A stretch of DNA of 64,000 nt. Source: Sphaerisporangium fuscum. GTDB taxonomy: Bacteria; Actinomycetota; Actinomycetes; Streptosporangiales; Streptosporangiaceae. Shown here piece by piece: positions 51,065-59,872 of this stretch. A model generated the notes under the pieces. It was given only the letters and a program-made list of their open reading frames with translations. It was not told the origin of the DNA and searched no databases. Position 1 is the stretch's first letter. Each line of letters begins with the position of its first letter. The stretch covers positions 282,845-346,844 of the forward strand of contig NZ_JAHDTF010000006.1 in the NCBI RefSeq assembly GCF_018531465.1. The letters run 5' to 3'. A program made the translations under genes and the position numbers.

Positions 51065-51116
51065 CCGGCGGCCCCCGATACGGCACAATCCCGTATCGCC
51101 GCGGGCTGTCCGCCGG
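51065..51116 (+). promoter_or_regulatory. Nested hairpin RNA structure upstream of the mtnA-like operon
   Basis: Outer stem CCGGCGG (51065-51071) with CCGCCGG (51110-51116); inner stem CGATACGG (51076-51083) with CCGTATCG (51091-51098), loop of seven. It lies about 125 bases before GTG 51240. No T tract follows, so it is not a plain terminator. It may be a cis-acting RNA; known riboswitch classes do not fit by eye. The wider 50920-51239 gap otherwise holds the LanC promoter region and a CCTATC...GGTAGG inverted repeat near 50948. Confidence 0.5.
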
Positions 51117-51239
51117 TCCGAAGGACGAGCAAGACGGTATTCGTCCCCGCTGACGCTTTTGCCCCGGCGGAACGGCGGAAACAGAGGGAGCGACGGCACC
51201 AGACGGGCCCCGCGGAAGCCGGGCGGAAGGAACGGTCAC

Positions 51240-52298
51240 GTGAGCGACACCGGGAACACACCTGTCCTGGCGGACTCGGTCCGGCTGACCGGCGACGGCG
51301 TGGACATCCTCGACCGCCGGGTCTACCCCTTCGAGCGGCGGTGGGTGCGCTGCGCCACCGCCGAGGACGTCGCCGTGGCCATCGAGCGGATGGTCACCCA
51401 GAGCCTCGGGCCGCTGTTCGCCACCACCGCCGGGTTGGTGCTGGCCGCCCGTGAGGCCGCGCGCCTCGGGCCGGGGGCGGCCGCCGAGCGGCTGCGGGCC
51501 GCCGGCGCCAGGCTGATCGCGACGCGGCCCACCAACAACCACATCCGCGACGCCGTGCGCGCCGTCCTGGCCGCGACCGCCGACGGGCCGCTGGCGGACG
51601 CCTCCGGGGAGGAGCTGCTGCCGGCCGTCACCGAGGCGGCGGCCCGGCATGACGAGAGCCGCCGCGCCGGATTCCGCGCCCTCGGCCGGCACGCCGCCGA
51701 GCTGCTCCCGGACGGGGCGCGGGTGCTCACCCACTGCTGGGGCGACGCCTACCTGGTCGCGACCGTCCGGGCCGCCGAGGAGCAGGGCAGGCGCCTGGAG
51801 TTCGTCTGCACCGAGACCCGGCCGTACCTCCAGGGGGCGAGGCTCACCGCGGCGGCGCTCGTCGAGATGGGGTACCGGCCCACCCTGATCACCGACGGCA
51901 TGGTGCCCGCCGCGCTGGCGAACGGCCTCGCCGACGTGGCACTGGTCGCCTCCGACCGGGTGACCATGGACGGCCACGTGGTCAACAAGGTCGGCACGCT
52001 CGCGGTGGCGCTGGCCGCGCGGGAGTTCGGGGTGCCGTTCCACGTGCTGTCGCACGCGCCCGATCCGCTCTCCCCCGGCATCGACCACGTCGAGATCGAG
52101 CATCGCGACGGCGAGGAGGTGCTGCACGTGCTCGGCACGCGCACCGCGGCGGAGGGGGTGCGCGGCTACTACCCGGCCTTCGACGCGACACCGCCTCACC
52201 TGGTGACCAGGATCGTCACCGAGCGCGGCGCCTTCGCCCCCTCCCGCGTGGCCGACCACTTCGCCTACGGCGCCGGCGCGGAGGGACGGGCGGGTTGA
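51240..52298 (+). CDS. MtnA/eIF2B-like sugar-phosphate isomerase
   Basis: A 352-residue protein of the eIF2B-alpha/MtnA/ribose-1,5-bisphosphate isomerase family. Conserved elements: RPTNNHIRDAVRAVL, catalytic Cys region LTHCWGDAYLVAT, FVCTETRPYLQGARLTAAAL, and catalytic Asp in VALVASDRVTMDGHVVNKVG. It could be 5-methylthioribose-1-phosphate isomerase (methionine salvage) or a ribose-1,5-bisphosphate isomerase; the overlap with a nucleoside hydrolase favours ribose/nucleoside salvage. GTG 51240 has GGAAGGA eight bases upstream. Confidence 0.82.
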   Translation: MSDTGNTPVLADSVRLTGDGVDILDRRVYPFERRWVRCATAEDVAVAIERMVTQSLGPLFATTAGLVLAAREAARLGPGAAAERLRAAGARLIATRPTNNHIRDAVRAVLAATADGPLADASGEELLPAVTEAAARHDESRRAGFRALGRHAAELLPDGARVLTHCWGDAYLVATVRAAEEQGRRLEFVCTETRPYLQGARLTAAALVEMGYRPTLITDGMVPAALANGLADVALVASDRVTMDGHVVNKVGTLAVALAAREFGVPFHVLSHAPDPLSPGIDHVEIEHRDGEEVLHVLGTRTAAEGVRGYYPAFDATPPHLVTRIVTERGAFAPSRVADHFAYGAGAEGRAG

Positions 52299-53299
52299 GC
52301 GCTCCCCGCCGCGTCGTCGTCGACACCGACACCGGCATCGACGACGCGTGCGCGCTGCTGTACCTCGCCGGACGCCCGGAGACGGAGATCACCGCGGTGA
52401 CCTCGGTGTTCGGCAACTGCGCCGAGGAGGACGCCGTGCGCAACATCGCGTACGTGCTGCGGCTGCTCGGGCTGGACACCCCCGTGGCGCGCGGCGCCGG
52501 GCGCCCGCTGGCCGGCGGGCGGCGGGCCGGCGGACACCACGAGGGCGAGGGGCGGGGAGCCCCGGACGGGGACGGGGTGCACGGGAGGGACGGCCTCGGC
52601 GACCTCGGGCACGACCGGCCGCCGCCGCCCGCCGGCGGCGAACGCGCCGCCGGGCTGCTCGTCCGGCTCGCCGCAGAGCGGCCGGGCGAGCTGGACCTGC
52701 TGGCCCTCGGCCCGATGACCAACCTGGCCCTGGCGCTGCGGGCCGACCCGGCGCTCTTCACGAAGTACCGCTCGGTCGTGGTCATGGCGGGCTCCGGCCC
52801 GTACGTCCCGCCGGGCGCGCCGCTCATGGCCGACACCAACGTCGCACAGGACCCGCGGGCCGCCCGCGCGGTGTTCTCGGCGCCGCGCCGCGAGCTGACC
52901 ATGGTCGGCGTCGACGTCACGGCCACCACGATCCTGCCGGAGCCGGCCCTCGCCGCCCTGCGCGCCGCGGGAACGCCGGTCTCCGGGTTCGCCGCGGAGA
53001 TCCTCCAGGCCTACCTCGAGCTGTCACGCCGCAGGCGGGGGCGGATGGCGATCCCGCTGCACGACCCCCTGGCGGCCGGCGTGCTGGCCGACCCGTCGCT
53101 GGTCACCGCCGCGGCCGTCGGGCCGGTGAACGTGGTCAGGGACGACTCCTCGTGGCGGGCGCACCTGATGGGTGTCCCCGGCGGCCCTCCCCCGGCCGTG
53201 CCGTGCGAACCCGCGCCCGGCACACGCGTGGTCAGGGCCGTCGACTCGGCGAGGTTCGTCGACGGCTTCGTCCGGGCCCTGACCCGGACGCCGCCCTGA
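52295..53299 (+). CDS. Nucleoside hydrolase (IUNH family)
   Basis: A 334-residue enzyme that splits nucleosides into base and ribose. The metal motif DTDTGIDDA at the start and the later metal/ribose segment PLHDPLAAG are intact. An unusual His/Gly-rich insert (GGRRAGGHHEGEGRG near residue 72) precedes VHGRDGLGDLG. Start TTG 52295 overlaps the previous stop (TTGA). Works with the upstream isomerase in ribose salvage by inference. Confidence 0.9.
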   Translation: MSAPRRVVVDTDTGIDDACALLYLAGRPETEITAVTSVFGNCAEEDAVRNIAYVLRLLGLDTPVARGAGRPLAGGRRAGGHHEGEGRGAPDGDGVHGRDGLGDLGHDRPPPPAGGERAAGLLVRLAAERPGELDLLALGPMTNLALALRADPALFTKYRSVVVMAGSGPYVPPGAPLMADTNVAQDPRAARAVFSAPRRELTMVGVDVTATTILPEPALAALRAAGTPVSGFAAEILQAYLELSRRRRGRMAIPLHDPLAAGVLADPSLVTAAAVGPVNVVRDDSSWRAHLMGVPGGPPPAVPCEPAPGTRVVRAVDSARFVDGFVRALTRTPP

Positions 53300-53316
53300 C
53301 CGGCGCCCGCGCGGCT

Positions 53317-53550
53317 CTAGCGTGCCCCGGCGGACAGCCGGTCGAACAGCGCGAGAGCGGCCTGCCGTACCTCGGCCGGGGTGATCCCGCCGAGCGCGGC
53401 CCTGGCCTCCGCGATGTCGCGCGTGGTGGCGCAGGTGATGGCCACCGACGTGGCGGCGGCCTTGTCCAGCGAGCCGGACGGGGCGTCGTCGGCCAGCTCG
53501 CGGGCGGTGGTGGCGAGGTCGAGGTTGTCCATCTTGGGTGCGGTGCTCAA
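53317..53550 (-). CDS. Small hypothetical protein, 77 aa
   Basis: TTG 53550 has GAGGAGAA seven bases upstream; ATG 53532 is an alternative. The product begins MSTAPKMDNLDLATTARELA and is Ala/Thr-rich, helical, with AITCATTRDIAEARAALGG and a single Cys. No family recognised. Convergent with the nucleoside hydrolase gene. The codon bias is that of a real gene. Confidence 0.55.
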   Translation of the reverse strand: MSTAPKMDNLDLATTARELADDAPSGSLDKAAATSVAITCATTRDIAEARAALGGITPAEVRQAALALFDRLSAGAR

Positions 53551-53830
53551 AGGGTTCTCCTCGCGGTAACGGATCTGGTCGCCGGGGTGGCGAGCCCGGG
53601 CGGGTGCCGAGAGCGGCAAATCGTGCGCCGGGCCGACAACAGCGCGACGCGGTGGAAAGCCCATCCTGCTCCGCGACGCCGCCCGATGCCACTCAACCGC
53701 ACCATACGCGACTCGCGTCGCGGGGCTCCGGCCTCCCCACTCTCCGAGGATCGCACACGGCACCGCACTTCCCGTCCGGCGGGCGCGAGGGGGACGAAGG
53801 CAGGGGGTGTCCACAAGGGGGGCGTGAGGG

Positions 53831-55033
53831 ATGGCGAATACTGAGGTCACAGGACCAGTGAAGGGGGCGGGACGATTGATCAGCACAGAGACCGTCGACC
53901 GGATCATCCGCTTCCACGGGGGTGAGCTGCCCGTGGTTTCCCTGTACGTCGGCGTGGGCCAGGACGGCCCCGGCGCCCTTCCGACCCGGATCAACAGCCT
54001 GCTCCACGAGATCCGCCCGCTGGGGCAGAACGGCTCCCTCGGGCGGCGGGCCCGCATGTCCCTGCGCGCCGACATCGAGCGCATCGAGACCATGGAGGGC
54101 CTGGATCGGGTGGAGACCGGTGGCGTGGCCGTCTTCTCCTGCAGTGAGGGGGAGCTGTTCGAGCAGCTGGTGCTGCCGCGCCCGGTGCGCGACAGGATCA
54201 TGGTGAACGCCACGCCGTGGGTCCGTCCCATGCTCGCCGTCCTGGACGAGTACCACCGTGCCTGCGTCCTGATGGTCGACCGGCGCTCGGCGGAGGCGTG
54301 GGAGCTGTACCAGGACGACATGCGCGCCATCGGCGAGGTCGAGGACGAGGCTCTGCGCAAGCCCAACTACGCCGGCTGGTACGGCTACACCGAGCACCGG
54401 GTGCGCAACCGCGCCGACGACCTCACGCGGCGCCACTTCCGCCACACCCTGCAGCTCCTCGACGAGCTGTTCCGCGCTCGCGCCTACGAACTGCTGATCG
54501 TCGGCGGCCACCCCGAGGAGGTGCCGAACTTCCTGGAGTTCCTCCCCCGCGAGCTGCGCGCCAAGGTCGCCGGGACGTTCAGCGTCGATCCCCGCACGGC
54601 CACGCCTGCCGACATCCGTTCCTGCGCCGAGCGCATCGTGGAGCAGTACGAACGGGAGGAGGAGCGCCGCTGGGTCACCGACGTCCTCGCCCGGGCCGCG
54701 ACGCGCCGTCCCGCCGCCCTCGGGCTGGACGACTGCCTGTGGGCCGGGTCGGTCGCCGCCGTCCAGACGCTGCTGGTGCAGGAGGGCATGACGACGCCGG
54801 GGGTGGTCTGCCACGAGTCCGGCTGGCTCGGCACCTCCGGCGACGCCTGCCCGCTGTGCGGGCGGGCGACGCGGCGCACCCCGGACGTGGTCTCGGAGCT
54901 GGCCGAGGCGGTGATCGACGAGGGTGGCACGGTGGAGCACGTGCTCGCCGAGACCGAGCTCAAGGACCTCCTGGTCGCGGCCTCCCTCCGCTTCCCCCTC
55001 CCGCCCCGCCCACCCCAGCCGGCCGCGGCCTGA
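53831..55033 (+). CDS. eRF1-like (baeRF/Vms1-type) domain protein
   Basis: A 400-residue cytoplasmic protein. An N-terminal eRF1-like fold (VSLYVGVGQDGPGALPTRIN, GGVAVFSCSEGELFEQLVLP, YELLIVGGHPEEVPNFLEFL) matches baeRF/Vms1 release-factor-like families. The end carries a zinc knuckle (CHESGWLG, CPLCGRATRR). It has an alpha-helical PxRxxER-rich middle. Such proteins can hydrolyse peptidyl-tRNA in ribosome rescue, but bacterial members are mostly uncharacterised. GGGGCGTGAGGG precedes ATG. Confidence 0.55.
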   Translation: MANTEVTGPVKGAGRLISTETVDRIIRFHGGELPVVSLYVGVGQDGPGALPTRINSLLHEIRPLGQNGSLGRRARMSLRADIERIETMEGLDRVETGGVAVFSCSEGELFEQLVLPRPVRDRIMVNATPWVRPMLAVLDEYHRACVLMVDRRSAEAWELYQDDMRAIGEVEDEALRKPNYAGWYGYTEHRVRNRADDLTRRHFRHTLQLLDELFRARAYELLIVGGHPEEVPNFLEFLPRELRAKVAGTFSVDPRTATPADIRSCAERIVEQYEREEERRWVTDVLARAATRRPAALGLDDCLWAGSVAAVQTLLVQEGMTTPGVVCHESGWLGTSGDACPLCGRATRRTPDVVSELAEAVIDEGGTVEHVLAETELKDLLVAASLRFPLPPRPPQPAAA

Positions 55034-55095
55034 CCGGGCCACGCCGGCACCCTCGGGTCCCCGGCCGGGCGGGGACCCGGGTCCGTCGCGGCGGC

Positions 55096-55674
55096 TCACC
55101 CGTCCAGGTACTTGGCGAAGTCCGAGCAGGTGTACGGCCTGCTCCCCTTCAGGCTCTGCCCCGTGAGCGGGTCGATGTAGACCACGTCGGGGGTGGTGTC
55201 GCCGGTTCCCGGGCTCTGGGCGTGGAGTACAGGTATCCCCCTTCCCTGCACGATCACGCGCTGGACACCGGGAATGGCGGTGCCGGTGCACACGATCTGC
55301 GCCAGCCCGAGGCCCTTCTCCTCCAGCCCCCACACCGACAGGGTGCCGCCGTCCGGTGATCGGTTGACCTGGATGTCGGAGCCGGTGTCCACTCGGGCCG
55401 CCCGCGAGCCGAGACCGCGTGCCCTCTCGATGTCGTTGGGCCCCTCAAGGAGCTGCTGGAGGGAGTACTCCGGGACACCGGGCAGCCCGGGTCTGGTGAC
55501 GCTGGTCAGCTTGCCCTGTTTGACGAAGTAGACGACGGTCGGCTGGGACGTGGACCTGGCGATGGGCGGGTCCCCGGCCACGGTGGTCTCCGCCGGCGTT
55601 ATCCCGCACCCGCTCGCGAGCAGCGCCGCCGCGACCAGGATCAGGCGGCGCGGGCACCGCCCGGGCCGCCTCAC
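55096..55674 (-). CDS. GerMN-domain lipoprotein
   Basis: A 192-residue lipoprotein. Lipobox LLASGC ends a basic, hydrophobic N-terminus. The GerMN domain (VVYFVKQGKLTSVTRPG, LQQLLEGPND) spans residues 45-105. GTG 55674 overlaps the sensor kinase stop (GTGA). Third gene of the response regulator/kinase/lipoprotein operon and probably modulates or reports to the kinase, as LpqB does for MtrAB. Confidence 0.88.
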   Translation of the reverse strand: MRRPGRCPRRLILVAAALLASGCGITPAETTVAGDPPIARSTSQPTVVYFVKQGKLTSVTRPGLPGVPEYSLQQLLEGPNDIERARGLGSRAARVDTGSDIQVNRSPDGGTLSVWGLEEKGLGLAQIVCTGTAIPGVQRVIVQGRGIPVLHAQSPGTGDTTPDVVYIDPLTGQSLKGSRPYTCSDFAKYLDG

Positions 55675-57305
55675 GCGTCCTCCCCGAGGGGAAGCCACAC
55701 GGTGAACACCGCGCCCCGCGGCTCGTCGTTGACGACGTTCACCACGCCGCCGTGCAGTTCGACGTTGGCGCGGGCGATCGCCAGGCCGAGCCCGCTGCCC
55801 TCGCTGCTGGCGCGGGCCCGGTCCAGCTTGACGAACCGGTCGAACACCAGGGGCAGCAGCCACCTCGGTATGCCGGGGCCGTGGTCGGTCACCGTGAGCG
55901 TGACACCGGGCACGTCGCCGTTCGCCTCCTGCCGGAAGCGCACCACCACCGGTGGCGCGCCGTGCTTGAGCGCGTTGCCGACGAGGTTCGCCATGATCAC
56001 ATCGAACCTCCGGGGATCGATCCGGGCCATCAGGTCGGGCGGGCCGTCGATCTCGACCCGTCCCGCCCATCCGCGCGGGGCGAGGCAGGCGGCCACCGCC
56101 TCGCCCACGTTCAGGTCGTCCGGCACCAGGGCGGCGGTGCCCGAGTCCAGCCGGCTGATCTCGATCAGGTGCTCCACCAGGGTGCCCAGCCGCCGGATGC
56201 CCTCGGTCACCAGCGGGCCGGCCGTCTCCCGGTCGGCGGCGGAGACGTCCTTGTCGGCCAGCGTGTCGGTCAGCGCCGTTATCGCGGTGAGCGGGGTGCG
56301 AAGCTCGTGGGAGACGTCGGCCACGAACCGCCGGGACGACTCCTCCATGGCGCGAAGTTCGGCGACCGTCCCCTCCAGGGCCCCGGCGGTCCGGTTGAAC
56401 GTCCGGGCGAGGTCGGCGAGCTCGTCGCGGCCGAGCACCTCGACGCGCGTGTCGAGCCGTCCCTCGCCGAGGTCGTGCGCCGCCCGGCCGAGCCTGCGTA
56501 CCGGCCCCAGCACGCCCCGCGCGGCCACCAGGGCGAAGACGACGGCCACCACGACCGTCGCGACATTGGCGATCACCAGGACGCGGGCCAGCGTCCTGAG
56601 GTCGTCGGCCTCCCGGGCCAGGCTCACGATGACGAAGCCCATGATCGGGGTCGGGCGGTAGGTGCCGTCCGCCCGCCGCTCCCCGTAGACCTGCCCGCCG
56701 ACCAGGAGGAACGGGGTTCCCCGATGGTCGATGCGCCGGTAGACGGTGTTGCCCCGGGCCATCTGGACGAAGTCGCCGGGCAGGTCGACGCCGTAGCGGG
56801 TGTCGAAGTCGGGGAAGAAGAAGATGTTGCCGTCCCGCACCTGCGCGAGCTTGACGTCGTAGCGCCCCTGCACGCTGAGGGCCGACTTCAGTTGCTGCAG
56901 ATAAGAGATCCCCGGACTGCTGAAGCCGCTGCTCCACGCCTCCATGTCCGCCGGCACCGACCTGCCGAGCGTGTTCTTGAACTCCCCGATCACGTTCGCC
57001 TGCGTCCGGTCGATCATGGAACGCTGGATGAGGAAGTAGGCGATGCAGGAGGCCGCCGCCGACGACAGCACCGCGACGACGACGAACCCCGCGACCAGCC
57101 GCAGCCGCAGCCCGGCCCGCCACAGCGACAGGCCGCCTCGGCGGTTCGGCGCCCCGGCGCCCCTTTTCAGGGCCCGCGCTCTCCCGGCCACCGTGCGTAC
57201 CCGGCCCGCGGCCCGCGTCAGCACGGCCACCAGGGGCCTGAGCGCGGCGAAGCGCGAGGTCCGAGGGCTGTGGTCCGGTTCGGCGCGCCCCTTCGTCACG
57301 GTCAT
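55671..57305 (-). CDS. Membrane sensor histidine kinase
   Basis: A 544-residue kinase. Two helices (LRLVAGFVVVAVLSSAAASC and LVIANVATVVVAVVFALVAA) flank a large extracellular sensor of about 190 residues. HAMP, then HisKA with VADVSHELRTPLTAI, and HATPase_c boxes (NLVGNALKHG, DHGPGIPR, SEGSGLGLAIA). Overlaps the response regulator gene by four bases (ATGA) and the lipoprotein gene by four. A typical bacterial two-component sensor for an extracellular signal. Confidence 0.93.
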   Translation of the reverse strand: MTVTKGRAEPDHSPRTSRFAALRPLVAVLTRAAGRVRTVAGRARALKRGAGAPNRRGGLSLWRAGLRLRLVAGFVVVAVLSSAAASCIAYFLIQRSMIDRTQANVIGEFKNTLGRSVPADMEAWSSGFSSPGISYLQQLKSALSVQGRYDVKLAQVRDGNIFFFPDFDTRYGVDLPGDFVQMARGNTVYRRIDHRGTPFLLVGGQVYGERRADGTYRPTPIMGFVIVSLAREADDLRTLARVLVIANVATVVVAVVFALVAARGVLGPVRRLGRAAHDLGEGRLDTRVEVLGRDELADLARTFNRTAGALEGTVAELRAMEESSRRFVADVSHELRTPLTAITALTDTLADKDVSAADRETAGPLVTEGIRRLGTLVEHLIEISRLDSGTAALVPDDLNVGEAVAACLAPRGWAGRVEIDGPPDLMARIDPRRFDVIMANLVGNALKHGAPPVVVRFRQEANGDVPGVTLTVTDHGPGIPRWLLPLVFDRFVKLDRARASSEGSGLGLAIARANVELHGGVVNVVNDEPRGAVFTVWLPLGEDA

Positions 57306-57985
57306 GGCGCGACGAACCGGTAGCCGAAGCCGCGCACGGTCTCGATGTACCCTGGCCGTGACGGCTCGTCGTCGATCTTGGCGCGGATGCGCTGCACGCA
57401 CGCGTCGACGATCCGCGAGTCCCCCGGGTAGGTGAGCTCCCACACGTCGGCGAGGAGCTGCTGGCGGGTCAGCGCAAGCCCGGGACGGCGGGTCAGCGCC
57501 AGGAGCAGCCGCAGCTCGGTCGGAGTGAGCCGCACGTCCTTGCCGTGCTTGGTCACCTTCAGCGCCCCCCGGTCGACCACGAGGTCGCCGTAGGTCGAGA
57601 TGTCCCCGTGGGAGGTCTCCGCGCGCCGCAGCACCGCGCGGATGCGGGCGTCGAGGACGCGGGGCTCGATGGGCTTGACGATGTAGTCGTCCGCGCCCGC
57701 CTCCAGGCCGAGGACGACGTCGAGGTCGTCGCCGCGCGCGGTCAGCAGGATGACGGGCAACGTGTCGGTGCGGCGGATCCTGCGGCACACCTCGATGCCG
57801 TCGATTCCCGGCAGCATGACGTCGAGGACCGCGATCTCGGGGCGGCGGGCCCGGATGCACTCGAGCCCCTCCTCCCCGGTGGTGCGCGAGGTCACGCTGT
57901 GCCCCTGCCGGGAGAGGGCGAACTCCACCGACGCCCGGATGAGCGGGTCGTCCTCCACGAACACGATGCTGGCCACGGTGGTCAT
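57302..57985 (-). CDS. OmpR/PhoB-type response regulator
   Basis: A 227-residue transcription factor. Receiver: FVEDDPLIRASVEF acidic pair, phospho-Asp in IAVLDVMLPGIDG, Lys in DDYIVKPIEPR. Winged helix C-terminal (LTPTELRLLLALTRRPGLAL, RIVDACVQRIRAKIDDEP, ETVRGFGYRFV). Start ATG 57985 preferred over an upstream ATG. Cognate of the kinase and lipoprotein downstream. Confidence 0.93.
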   Translation of the reverse strand: MTTVASIVFVEDDPLIRASVEFALSRQGHSVTSRTTGEEGLECIRARRPEIAVLDVMLPGIDGIEVCRRIRRTDTLPVILLTARGDDLDVVLGLEAGADDYIVKPIEPRVLDARIRAVLRRAETSHGDISTYGDLVVDRGALKVTKHGKDVRLTPTELRLLLALTRRPGLALTRQQLLADVWELTYPGDSRIVDACVQRIRAKIDDEPSRPGYIETVRGFGYRFVAP

Positions 57986-58078
57986 TATTTCGACCATCCG
58001 AATCGGGCCGCCGCAATGTCACCAATCCCGGATATTTCGCGGAAGATCCGGTCGAAACCCCGCCAGAGCCTCTCTGGC

Positions 58079-59872
58079 ATGACTCTCACCACCACACGTC
58101 CGGTATCGCCGCCCCCCTCGGCCCCGCCCGCCGCGGCCCCGCCCGCCGCGGCCTCGCGGCTGCGGTGGGTGCTGGCGGCGGGGTGGATCGCGCACGTGCT
58201 GCTGAGGCTGTGGCTGGCCCGATGGCGTACCGGGCCGGTGGCCAACCCCGACGAGGTCGGGTACCTGGTGGCGGCCCGGTGGCTGGCGGGCGGCCCGGGG
58301 GCGGACCTGAGCGGCAGCACGTTCTACCAGGGCGGCTACCCCCTGGTCCTGACGCCGATCTTCTGGTTCGTCCACGACCCGGCGCTCGCCTACCGGCTCG
58401 TCGTCGCGGTCAACGCGCTCATCGGGGCGGCGCTGTTCCCCCTCGGTTTCCTCGCGCTGCGCCGCCTGGCGCCGCAGGGACTCGTCCCGGGCCGGTGGGC
58501 GGCGTGCGCGCTCGCCTTCGCCGCCGCCCTGCTCCCCGCCACCATGGTGTTCGGCCAGATGGCCCTCACGGACGCGGTCCTTCCGACGCTCGTCCTCGGC
58601 TGGCTCCTCGCCCTGCACGCCTTCGCGCGGTCGGGCTCGGCGCGGGCCGGCGCGCTGGCGGGCGCTCTGGCCGGGTACGGCTTCGCCGTGCACATGCGCG
58701 GAAGCGTGCTGCTGTTCGTCCACGTGCTGATCGTGGCCTTCGTCCTGGTACGGCGGTGGGTGCCCCGCCGCGCGGCCCTGGCCGCGGTGGCGGTGACCGC
58801 CGTGACGGCGGCGGGGGCGCAGGTGCTCAACGGAGCGGTGCGGGCGGCGATCTATCCCGGCGGCCCGCGCGACCTCTCCGCTCTGCTGGGGACGCGGCTG
58901 ACCGGCCTCGACGGCCAGGCCTGGGCGATCTGCGGGGCGGCCGGCCAGGTGTGGTACCTCGTCGTCGGAACCTGGGGCCTGGCGGGGGTGGGGATCGCCG
59001 TCGCCACCGCGGCGGCGCTGCGCCGCCGCACCCCTCCCGCGACCCGCGTGACGCTTCTCGCGCTGCTGCTGCTCACGGCGGCCGTGGCCTACGCCTCCTC
59101 GGCCGCGTTGCCGGACGAGCACCGGGTCGGCAACTACGCCTACGGCCGGTACCTGACGTGCGTGGCGGTCGTCCTCGCCCTGCTGGGGCTGGCGGCGCTG
59201 GCCCGGGCGGGGCGGCGGGAGGCCCTGCGGTACGCGGCGGCGTCGGCGGGGCTGCTGGTCGTGACCGGCGCGGTCGCGGCCGTGTACGCGGGCGACCGGA
59301 TCCGGACCTACAACTTCATCGCCTTCGACTTCCCGGAGGTGTCCTTCCTGACCCGCTCCCACGACGCGCTGCGCATGGCGCCCGCGTCGGCGGCCGCGCT
59401 CGCCCTGCTGGCGGTCCTGACGGCCGCGTCCCTGGTCGGGCTCCGGCGCCCGTCCCCGCCCGGCACGGCCGTCTCCCGCCCGTCCGCGGCGTTCCCGGCG
59501 GGACGGCGGGGCCCGCTGCCCGCTCTGGCGCTCGTCGCGGTGAACCTGGCGTTCGTGGCCGGCGGCACCTTCGACGGACCGGCGCGGCCTCCCGTCCCGG
59601 ACCCGCTGGTCCGCCGCGGCGGCGTGGTGGTGGACCGCCAGGTGTCGTGGTGGGCGTGGCTGCCACTGTCCTACCGCGTGGAGTGGACAAGGCTGCGGCT
59701 GAACTTCGACACCGCCCACCAGGCCCCGCCGGCGGGAACCTGCACGGTCATCGTGCCGGAACCCGAGGCGGGCGGCGCGCCGGAGACGTCGTGGCCGGGG
59801 CACCCGGCCGGCTGGCGGCCCGCCGCCGCCTCCGGCTGGGTGGGGTGGACCTCCCCGGCCTGCCTCAGGTAG
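58079..59872 (+). CDS. GT39-like polytopic membrane glycosyltransferase
   Basis: A 597-residue integral membrane protein with 11 or more helices. The first extracellular loop NPDEVGYLVAARWLAGG contains the D-E pair expected as catalytic Asp/Glu in ArnT/PMT-type (GT39/GT83) enzymes that use polyprenyl-phosphate sugars. The remainder is hydrophobic with a polar C-terminal ectodomain (VVVDRQVSWWAWLPLSYRV). Substrate is not clear. The ATG has a weak ribosome site. Convergent with rskA; the two overlap by eight bases. Confidence 0.8.
   Translation: MTLTTTRPVSPPPSAPPAAAPPAAASRLRWVLAAGWIAHVLLRLWLARWRTGPVANPDEVGYLVAARWLAGGPGADLSGSTFYQGGYPLVLTPIFWFVHDPALAYRLVVAVNALIGAALFPLGFLALRRLAPQGLVPGRWAACALAFAAALLPATMVFGQMALTDAVLPTLVLGWLLALHAFARSGSARAGALAGALAGYGFAVHMRGSVLLFVHVLIVAFVLVRRWVPRRAALAAVAVTAVTAAGAQVLNGAVRAAIYPGGPRDLSALLGTRLTGLDGQAWAICGAAGQVWYLVVGTWGLAGVGIAVATAAALRRRTPPATRVTLLALLLLTAAVAYASSAALPDEHRVGNYAYGRYLTCVAVVLALLGLAALARAGRREALRYAAASAGLLVVTGAVAAVYAGDRIRTYNFIAFDFPEVSFLTRSHDALRMAPASAAALALLAVLTAASLVGLRRPSPPGTAVSRPSAAFPAGRRGPLPALALVAVNLAFVAGGTFDGPARPPVPDPLVRRGGVVVDRQVSWWAWLPLSYRVEWTRLRLNFDTAHQAPPAGTCTVIVPEPEAGGAPETSWPGHPAGWRPAAASGWVGWTSPACLR

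Noticed and set aside
53317..53550. RiPP precursor for the LanC-like protein
   Set aside because: 2.4 kb away, no Ser/Thr/Cys-rich core at the C-terminus, and LanC zinc site is altered.
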